Shown: in pieces, positions 7,951 to 10,000 of the stretch
How positions within the stretch are numbered: position 1 is the first letter of the stretch
Layout of the letters: every line of letters begins with the position of its first letter
From: Symbiodinium natans
Lineage: Eukaryota; Sar; Dinophyceae; Suessiales; Symbiodiniaceae
Assembly: GCA_905221605.1 (NCBI GenBank)
Contig: CAJNDS010000003.1
Location: forward strand, 275,001-285,000
Length of the DNA stretch: 10,000 nt
Direction of reading: 5' to 3'
Notes under the pieces: model-generated
The model's database searches: none
What the model was told of the DNA's origin: nothing
Seen by the model: the letters and a program-made list of their open reading frames with translations, nothing else
Position numbers and translations under genes: made by a program

Positions 7951-8053
7951 GGTTTAGGGCAGATCTGTTGCGCTGCGCCATGGCGTGGCAGGTCTCCGCA
8001 GTCCCATGCCACTGTCTCCGGAGGAGCGAGAATGCAGCGCAACCATTGCTCCT
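1823..8053 (-). CDS. Split gene, partial: FMN-dependent alpha-hydroxyacid oxidase (glycolate/lactate oxidase family), at least 6-7 exons
   Basis: This family oxidises 2-hydroxy acids such as glycolate or L-lactate to 2-oxo acids with FMN; eukaryotic members are commonly peroxisomal or mitochondrial. Seven minus-strand pieces, 8028-8053, 7784-7861, 5934-5979, 5413-5495, 2553-2621, 1932-1974 and 1823-1842, translate to consecutive family blocks in the right order. Junction phases are compatible throughout: A|B gives LT|VD, B|C completes a Gly codon, D|E gives AK|GI and E|F completes a Gly codon. Seen: TVDAP..GRR (the family's active-site Asp and Arg), W..I.WLQ and the conserved Lys before GIMHP. 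Inferred coverage is roughly the middle 130 residues of a protein usually near 360-400. Donors are mostly GC, one GA and one GT; five acceptors are AG|G. Introns are packed with telomere-like repeats. Not found: the N-terminal third and the SNHGGRQLD block with catalytic His/Arg. Substrate cannot be told. A decayed copy is possible, but intact frames and phases argue against it. Confidence 0.82.
1856..1912 (-). repeat. CCTAAAG variant array in the E-F intron
   Basis: About seven CCTAAAG units, a one-base change from CCCTAAA, filling most of the 89-nt intron between exons E and F. Confidence 0.9.
1932..1974 (-). CDS. Exon E: FMN oxidase GIxxPxDAREAxKAG segment
   Basis: The exon reads GIMHPLDAREAIKAG (the last Gly is split), matching the family block K-G-I-x-x-P-E-D-A-x-x-A-V-x-x-G that follows the FMN lysine of exon D. 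The acceptor is GCCAG|G (1976-1975), so the Lys comes from exon D and Gly opens exon E. The preferred donor is GC at 1931-1930 in phase 1. Reading on without splicing gives TAHACLK, which fits less well than exon F. The neighbouring intron is only 89 nt and is filled with CCTAAAG-type degenerate repeats. Confidence 0.82.
1992..2521 (-). repeat. Long degenerate CCCTAAA-family block
   Basis: Over 500 bases of CCCTAAA relatives. 1992-2150 is degenerate, 2160-2360 is dominated by CCCCAAA and CCCGAAA, and 2400-2521 returns to canonical units. It fills most of the D-E intron. Long translations on the minus strand (Gly-Phe-Gly-Val-type) are artefacts of the stop-free variants. Confidence 0.95.
2553..2621 (-). 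CDS. Exon D: FMN oxidase WxxIxWL...PVIAK segment
   Basis: The 23 codons read DLTLDWSIIAWLQSVCNL then PVIAK. They match the family block D-P-S-L-S-W-x-D-I-x-W-L-x-x-I-T-x-L-P-I-V-x-K nearly residue for residue. The final Lys is the invariant FMN-contacting lysine (Lys230 in spinach glycolate oxidase). The acceptor is GTCAG|G (2623-2622) and the donor is GC directly after AAG (2552-2551). Both ends are phase 0 and exon E begins with the expected GI. A CCCTAAA-class block lies 30 nt below it and a TTTAGGG array 20 nt above it on the plus strand. The plus-strand frame of this island is also open but resembles nothing recognised. Confidence 0.85.
2642..2700 (+). repeat. TTTAGGG array upstream of exon D
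   Basis: About seven units, starting 20 nt from the exon D acceptor. On the sense strand it reads CCCTAAA and forms the 3' end of intron C-D. Confidence 0.93.
2701..2919. other. Unique island inside intron C-D
   Basis: About 220 bases of mixed-composition sequence without repeats. No frame resembles a known protein. Confidence 0.4.
2920..3045 (-). repeat. CCCTAAA array
   Basis: About thirteen units with CCCTGAA variants, within intron C-D. Confidence 0.93.
3113..3232 (+). repeat. TTTAGGG/TTTGGGG array
   Basis: About sixteen units, several of them TTTGGGG, facing the preceding CCCTAAA array across a 65-base island. Confidence 0.94.
3339..3440 (-). repeat. CCCTAAA/CCCCAAA array
   Basis: About thirteen units including a CCCCAAA block at 3361-3398. 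Confidence 0.93.
3441..3517. other. Unique island with open minus frame
   Basis: The minus strand after CCCAG|G reads LVEFEAQKEWALR before a GT. It has the same array geometry as exons A-D, but its phase does not fit between exons C and D and no family is recognised. Confidence 0.2.
3518..3606 (+). repeat. TTTAGGG array
   Basis: About eleven units with TTCGGG and TTCAGGG variants, in intron C-D. Confidence 0.93.
3607..4174. other. Long unique stretch in intron C-D with homopolymer cluster
   Basis: Only scattered telomere-like units (3757-3770, 3832-3841, 4033-4047). It contains T9 and runs of G (about 3979-4030). No recognisable gene; a plus and a minus frame near 4050-4310 are open, but they translate the minisatellite. 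Confidence 0.5.
4175..4320. repeat. 26-bp minisatellite flanked by short repeats
   Basis: Nearly three tandem copies of a 26-bp unit (period seen at 4198, 4224 and 4250) lie between two imperfect direct copies of TCGAACAWCCCCAC (4175-4188 and 4294-4307). A 10-bp inverted repeat, CCCCACCTTC (4183-4192) and GAAGGTGGGG (4311-4320), encloses the same interval. It may be a small fold-back element that has expanded internally. Confidence 0.75.
4464..4726 (+). repeat. Second-longest TTTAGGG array
   Basis: About 37 units, mostly perfect. Three consecutive TCTAGGG units occur at about 4571-4592. A TTGGGGG variant occurs twice, exactly 119 bases (17 units) apart, at 4517 and 4636. Confidence 0.97.
4727..4852. 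other. Unique island, unassigned
   Basis: About 125 bases with no recognised frame, bounded by TTTAGGG arrays on both sides. Confidence 0.35.
4853..4940. repeat. TTTAGGG then CCCTAAA inverted pair
   Basis: TTTAGGG units to 4909 are followed after about ten bases by CCCTAAA units (4917-4940), giving a near fold-back telomeric junction. Confidence 0.9.
5085..5148 (-). repeat. Degenerate CCCTAAA array
   Basis: About eight degenerate units (ACCCCTA, AGCACCTA) before a unique island at 5149-5298. The minus strand of that island is open for about 40 codons but is unassigned. Confidence 0.85.
5299..5399 (-). repeat. CCCTAAA array at the 5' end of intron C-D
   Basis: About thirteen units, ending with C9. 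It lies 13 nt below the exon C donor and reads TTTAGGG on the sense strand, complementary to the array at the other end of the same intron (2642-2700). Confidence 0.93.
5413..5495 (-). CDS. Exon C: FMN oxidase loop region after GxRxxDxR
   Basis: Two bases (GA) complete a Gly codon from exon B, then 27 codons follow, beginning YATSDAMGQLPNVKMLGNIV and ending ...QQLPGL. The block fits the variable family loop F-x-L-P-x-x-x-x-x-x-N between the GxR motif and the SxxWxxIxWL helix. Third codon positions are almost all G or C, unlike the other frames. The acceptor is CTGAG|G (5497-5496). The frame hits TAG at 5406-5404, so a donor must precede it; GT at 5412-5411 gives phase 0, matching exon D. Compared with plant and animal relatives this loop is about 15 residues short, so one more small exon before exon D is possible. 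Reading it as a terminal exon ending ...PGLVS is the alternative. Confidence 0.68.
5508..5620. repeat. Fold-back telomeric junction
   Basis: Nine TTTAGGG units switch directly into CCCTAAA units. GGTTTAGGG (5559-5567) and CCCTAAACC (5572-5580) form a perfect 9-bp stem around a 4-base loop. The TTTAGGG half starts about 12 nt above the exon C acceptor. Confidence 0.95.
5621..5845. other. Mostly unique sequence in intron B-C
   Basis: Degenerate TTTGGGG-like units occur at about 5730-5775; the rest is unique. No gene recognised. Confidence 0.4.
5846..5911 (-). repeat. CCCTAAA array at the 5' end of intron B-C
   Basis: About nine units ending 22 nt below exon B. On the sense strand it reads TTTAGGG, complementary to the array at 5508-5571 at the other end of the intron. 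Confidence 0.93.
5934..5979 (-). CDS. Exon B: FMN oxidase VDxPxxGxR active-site segment
   Basis: The exon reads VDAPITGRRERDLRT plus one base, matching the hallmark T-V-D-T-P-x-L-G-x-R-E-x-D-x-R-N of the family. In spinach glycolate oxidase the Asp of VD and the second Arg of GRR correspond to active-site Asp157 and Arg164; both are kept. The acceptor is CATCAG|G (5981-5980). The preferred donor is GA at 5933-5932 (CAG|GA), because it leaves one G that completes Gly with exon C to give LRTGY, equivalent to the usual RNGF. A GC donor two bases on would shift exon C into a frame with no family likeness. The island is bounded by a TTTAGGG array on one side and a CCCTAAA array on the other, within 11-22 nt. 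Confidence 0.83.
5992..6200 (+). repeat. Degenerate TTTAGGG array at the 3' end of intron A-B
   Basis: Canonical units at 6016-6045, CTTAGGG at 6046-6063, then loosely spaced variants containing TATAGGG. It starts about 12 nt above the exon B acceptor and reads CCCTAAA on the sense strand. Confidence 0.9.
6201..6354. other. Unique island in intron A-B
   Basis: Contains ACGCGGATCCC, also present at 1333-1343. The minus frame is open for about 35 codons; not recognised. Confidence 0.35.
6355..6650 (+). repeat. TTGAGGG/TTGAGGC variant array with canonical core
   Basis: A TTGAGGC/TTGAGGG block (about 6459-6528) leads into a few canonical TTTAGGG units. The plus-strand open frame across 6517-6720 is largely translated repeat. 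Confidence 0.88.
6703..6770 (-). repeat. CCCTAAA array
   Basis: Eight perfect units plus degenerate ends, in intron A-B. Confidence 0.95.
6832..6893 (-). repeat. CCCTAAA array
   Basis: Eight to nine perfect units, bordered by unique islands 6771-6831 and 6894-6984 that are open on both strands but unassigned. Confidence 0.95.
6985..7045 (-). repeat. Short CCCTAAA array
   Basis: Seven units with ACACTAAA and AATCCTA variants. Confidence 0.88.
7087..7170 (+). repeat. TTTAGGG array with TTTCGG variants
   Basis: About ten units. The following island (7171-7286) has short open frames on both strands and no recognised gene. Confidence 0.88.
7287..7616 (+). repeat. Longest TTTAGGG array
   Basis: About 330 bases. 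The first half has T-tract expansions (TTTTTTAGGG, about 7395-7480); the second half (7483-7616) is almost perfect and ends with TTTAGG hexamers. Confidence 0.97.
7708..7757 (-). repeat. CCCTAAA array at the 5' end of intron A-B
   Basis: Seven units ending 26 nt below the exon A donor. It reads TTTAGGG on the sense strand, complementary to 5992-6200 at the far end of the intron. Confidence 0.94.
7784..7861 (-). CDS. Exon A: FMN oxidase helix and beta strand ending at LT|VD
   Basis: The 26 codons end with VIVKKAEALGYKALCLT, matching the family segment L-V-x-x-A-E-x-x-G-Y-K-A-I-x-x-T just before the TVDxP motif. The frame stays open through PLPPKLARQ to an acceptor at 7863-7862 (CTCAG|C), whose AG lies at the edge of the neighbouring repeat array. 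An alternative AG|G acceptor at 7836-7835 would shorten the exon to 7784-7834 in the same phase; the longer form joins exon Z with near-perfect spacing and is preferred. The donor is GC at 7783-7782, directly after the Thr codon ACC. The next exon begins GTT GAT, restoring Thr-Val-Asp exactly, which is the strongest evidence for the GC donor. Confidence 0.78.
7866..7960 (+). repeat. TTTAGGG/TTGAGGG array upstream of exon A
   Basis: Canonical units, then five TTGAGGG units in a block. On the sense strand its last units end CCCTCAG, so the array edge appears to supply the AG acceptor of exon A. Confidence 0.92.
8028..8053 (-). CDS. Exon Z: FMN oxidase W-L-x-L-Y-like strand (probable)
   Basis: The minus strand reads EEQWLRCIL before a GC donor (8027-8026). 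It aligns with the family block R-W-F/L-Q-L-Y-V/I that precedes the K-D-R segment. Joined in phase 0 to exon A, the spacing from Trp to the Ala-Glu of VKKAE is one residue longer than in human HAO1. The acceptor used is TCAG at 8055-8054, leaving a phase-1 start; AG further upstream (near 8064) is an alternative. Odd: the family's Gln-Leu-Tyr appears as Arg-Cys-Ile, so the active-site Tyr of this strand seems absent. It is flanked by a CCCTAAA array upstream on the sense strand's complement (8071-8175). This is weaker than exons A-E because the match is short. Confidence 0.5.
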
Positions 8054-8070
8054 CTGAATGCTCCGGCGAG

Positions 8071-8175
8071 AACCCTAAACCCTAAACCCTAAACCCTAAA
8101 CCATAAACCCTAAACCCTAAACCCTAAACCCTAAACCCTAAACCCTAAACCCCAAACCCTAAACCCTAAACCCCA
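8071..8175 (-). repeat. CCCTAAA array
   Basis: About fifteen units, nearly perfect, directly upstream of exon Z on the sense strand. The next island (8176-8256) has minus frames loosely like the family's V-A-P-x-A segment (VAVAPGPAA), too weak to call. Confidence 0.95.
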
Positions 8176-8256
8176 AAGCCCCGCACCGCGCAGCCGGTCC
8201 TGGAGCAACAGCGACCCTGCTCCACCACACCCAACCGGCATTGCAAATTTGGTGTA

Positions 8257-8450
8257 TGCCCTAAACCCTAAACCCTAAACCCTAAACCCTAAACCCTGAA
8301 CCCTGAACCCTGAAGCCTAAAGCCTAAAGCCAAAACCCTAAAGCCTAAACCCTAAAGCCTAAAGCCTAAAGCCTAAAGCCTAAAGCCTAAAGCCTAAACC
8401 CTAAACCCTAAACCCTAAACCCTAAGCCCTAAAGCCTAAACCCTAGCGGC
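8257..8450 (-). repeat. CCCTAAA array with CCTAAAG block
   Basis: Canonical units flank a block of CCTAAAG (8313-8396). The same variant fills the E-F intron 6.4 kb away. Confidence 0.95.
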
Positions 8451-9060
8451 GTGGAGCGAATGCCGCCGCTCCCCGATACCGGAACCCTTGAAATATAGGG
8501 GCCTCAATAACTAGAATGGGGTTTCGGGGTATGCGGCGAAAGCCTGTCGAAGTCAATAATTAAAGAAGATGTCATCTGCATCCTCAGCAATAGCTCAGAG
8601 CACTGAACAGATCTAGATGGATTGCAGCAGTAAAAGCATTGCATCATATTTCTGTGACCAAAGGTCCAGAGTCTGTACGAGAATGGGGTTTCGGGGGATA
8701 TTCTAGTATAACTATAACGGGGCCATAAGGGAATACTATTCGTAAGTATTCCGACACCGATATTCTACCCCTTATATACCCAAGCTCATACTTCAGAAGC
8801 CTTTTGTTGAAGAAGGTAAGGGTCCGCAAAGAGGGACAATGTAACTTCCCTTAGAATACTTGCCCCTGTCGCAGTCGTCCTACTACGGGCCAATAGCTTC
8901 ACCAAGAAGGGAGTACGAAATCCCCCCGTACCCCCTAAGATGAATCCTCTTACTAGAGTATCTTGTAGCTTTCAAGTATGCCACAACATGTTGCAATACA
9001 CGACGATAGTACACTGTAGAACGAAGCACTTTATACATCGCGGTAGGAGGTAGGGGGACT
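8451..9060. other. A/T-richer unique island, no gene recognised
   Basis: About 600 bases without telomeric units and visibly richer in A and T than the rest. A 17-bp exact direct repeat beginning AGAATGGGG lies at 8513-8529 and 8680-8696. A hairpin GGAATACT/AGTATTCC (8730-8737 and 8745-8752, 7-base loop) lies downstream. A 61-codon minus frame (8644-8829) shows no motif and is probably chance. Confidence 0.55.
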
Positions 9061-9066
9061 TTTATC

Positions 9067-9176
9067 TTAGTAGCCCAGTAACCATATTAGAAAAAGGGTA
9101 CCCTTTTTTGGATTGGCTACTTCATAAGGGAACCTTAAACCAAAAACATGGGAAAAGGGTACCACTGGGCTACCAA
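9067..9176. mobile_element. MITE-like element, copy 1 (110 bp)
   Basis: Terminal inverted repeats TTAGTAGCCCAGT (9067-9079) and the complement of TTGGTAGCCCAGT (9164-9176) match in 12 of 13 positions. TTTATC directly flanks both ends (9061-9066 and 9177-9182), fitting a target-site duplication of 6-8 bp. An internal palindrome around GGGTACCC lies at about 9091-9110. No coding capacity, so non-autonomous. Superfamily not assigned; an 8-bp reading would suit hAT or Merlin-like elements. Confidence 0.82.
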
Positions 9177-9342
9177 TTTATCTTGAGGCAAAAAATTAGG
9201 ATGAGGTGGGCCAGCTCTGAGCTGAAATCTTCATGCTCCCCCCCCAAATGTCCCTAAACGCAAACTCCTGCCCGGGCGTAAACTGCCCTGCCACTTGTCG
9301 GGCTTAGGTTTGAGTCTAGGGTCTCGGGCGTAGGGCTTAATT

Positions 9343-9399
9343 CCCTAAACCCTAAACCCTAAACCCTAAACCCTAAACCCTAAACCCTAAACCCTAAAC
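9343..9399 (-). repeat. CCCTAAA array
   Basis: Eight perfect units in otherwise unique sequence between the two MITE copies. Confidence 0.96.
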
Positions 9400-9432
9400 C
9401 AATTCGGGTTTGCCTCCTGGGGTTTATGAGGT

Positions 9433-9459
9433 GGGGGGGGGGGGGGGGGGGGGGGGGGG
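9433..9459 (+). repeat. Poly-G run of 27
   Basis: Twenty-seven consecutive G. True length is doubtful, because such runs are often mis-sequenced. Confidence 0.95.
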
Positions 9460-9499
9460 CAACACCCCACCCAAAGAAAGACCCTGGAGGCTCAAGAGC

Positions 9500-9650
9500 T
9501 TAGTAGCCCAGAAACCATATTAGAATAAGGGCACCCTTTTTTTGGTTGGTTACTTTATGAGGGAACAAACCCTAAACCCTAAACCCTAGACCCTAAACCC
9601 TAAACCCTAAACCCCCCAAAAAAAAGTGAAGGGCACCACTGGGCTACCAA
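9500..9650. mobile_element. MITE-like element, copy 2 (151 bp) with telomeric tract inside
   Basis: Same termini and same internal order as copy 1, with scattered substitutions. The two align end to end except that copy 2 holds a CCCTAAA tract (about 9567-9613) where copy 1 has only CTTAAACC. The 41-bp length difference is therefore explained by the repeat tract. No clean target duplication abuts the ends; an offset CAAGAG occurs at 9493-9498 and 9648-9653. Confidence 0.82.
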
Positions 9651-9771
9651 GAGAAATGCGGCATGGCCTCCGTGATGTCGCGTCTCTTGAAGACGTACAG
9701 CCTGCCGCAAGCCACACCCCCAAGCAAATAGTATTACTAATTATTCGGTTCAGGGTTCAGAGCTGACAGGG

Positions 9772-10000
9772 GTGGTAGTGTGGCAGGGTGGTAGGGTGGT
9801 AGGGTGGAAGGGTGGTAGGGTGGAAGGGTGGTAGGGTGGTAGGGTGGTAGGGTGGTAGGGTGCTAGGGTGCTAGGGTGCTAGGTGGGGTGCTAGGGTGGT
9901 GCTACATTGGTGCTAGGGTGGTGCTAGGGTGGTGCTAGGGTGGTGCTAGGGTGGTGCTAGGGTGGTGCTAGGGTGGTGCTAGGGTGGTGCTAGGGTGGTG
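9772..10000 (+). repeat. AGGGT-core minisatellite, three zones
   Basis: Zone 1 (to about 9857) is an 8-bp unit AGGGTGGT with AGGGTGGA variants. Zone 2 (about 9858-9895) is AGGGTGCT. Zone 3 (to the window end) is an 11-bp unit AGGGTGGTGCT, which reads as the zone 1 and zone 2 units merged. It continues beyond the window. Confidence 0.93.

Noticed and set aside
8176-8256. Possible N-terminal oxidase exon reading VAVAPGPAA on the minus strand
   Set aside because: It resembles the V-A-P-T-A block in only a few residues, with no flanking family residues and no phase test available.
8644-8829. 61-codon minus-strand frame as a gene
   Set aside because: No recognisable motif, A/T-rich context, no splice or start context; one such frame is expected by chance in a 600-base island.
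9060-9184. Relict dinoflagellate spliced-leader sequence
   Set aside because: I looked for the TTTTGGCTCAAG core on both strands and saw no convincing match in the window.

Overview
The window looks like nuclear DNA from a protist, most likely a dinoflagellate (Symbiodiniaceae-like). About half of it is plant/alveolate-type telomeric heptamer, TTTAGGG on one strand or CCCTAAA on the other. It is not one terminal tract but dozens of short arrays that flip orientation every few hundred bases and enclose short unique islands. The dinoflagellate assignment is an inference. It rests on the repeat type, the very large repeat-filled introns, the non-GT splice donors (GC, GA) and the AG|G acceptors. 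A coccidian or a green alga is less likely but not excluded.

The main result is a split gene on the minus strand, running from about 8053 down to at least 1823. Six or seven short exons (20-83 nt) sit in unique islands between telomeric arrays. Read in minus-strand order they give, collinearly and in compatible phase, the middle of an FMN-dependent alpha-hydroxyacid oxidase/dehydrogenase (glycolate oxidase / HAO / lactate oxidase family). The pieces are Z ...QWLRCIL, A ...VIVKKAEALGYKALCLT, B VDAPITGRRERDLRT, C ...MGQLPNVKMLGNIV..., D DLTLDWSIIAWLQSV...PVIAK, E GIMHPLDAREAIKAG and F CGGVYW. The conserved Asp and Arg of the TVDxPxxGxR motif and the FMN-contacting Lys before GI are present. The N-terminal third (plus side) and the C-terminal part carrying SNHGGRQLD (toward base 1 or beyond) were not found with confidence.

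Layout: 1-1800 holds mixed arrays and unassigned islands. 1823-1974 holds exons F and E. 1992-2521 is a long degenerate CCCTAAA-family block. 2553-2621 is exon D. 2622-5412 is a 2.8 kb intron with arrays in both orientations, a 26-bp minisatellite and homopolymers. 5413-5495 is exon C, 5934-5979 exon B, 5980-7783 another large intron, 7784-7861 exon A and 8028-8053 exon Z. 8071-8450 holds CCCTAAA/CCTAAAG arrays. 8451-9060 is a visibly A/T-richer unique island with no recognised gene. 9067-9176 and 9500-9650 are two copies of a MITE-like element, the second carrying a telomeric tract inside it. 9772-10000 is a minisatellite built on an AGGGT core.

Three of the large introns (A-B, B-C, C-D) begin with TTTAGGG arrays and end with CCCTAAA arrays on the sense strand, 11-30 nt from the splice sites. 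The intron ends are therefore complementary and could pair to bring the splice sites together. No tRNA, rRNA, CRISPR array or bacterial operon feature was seen.
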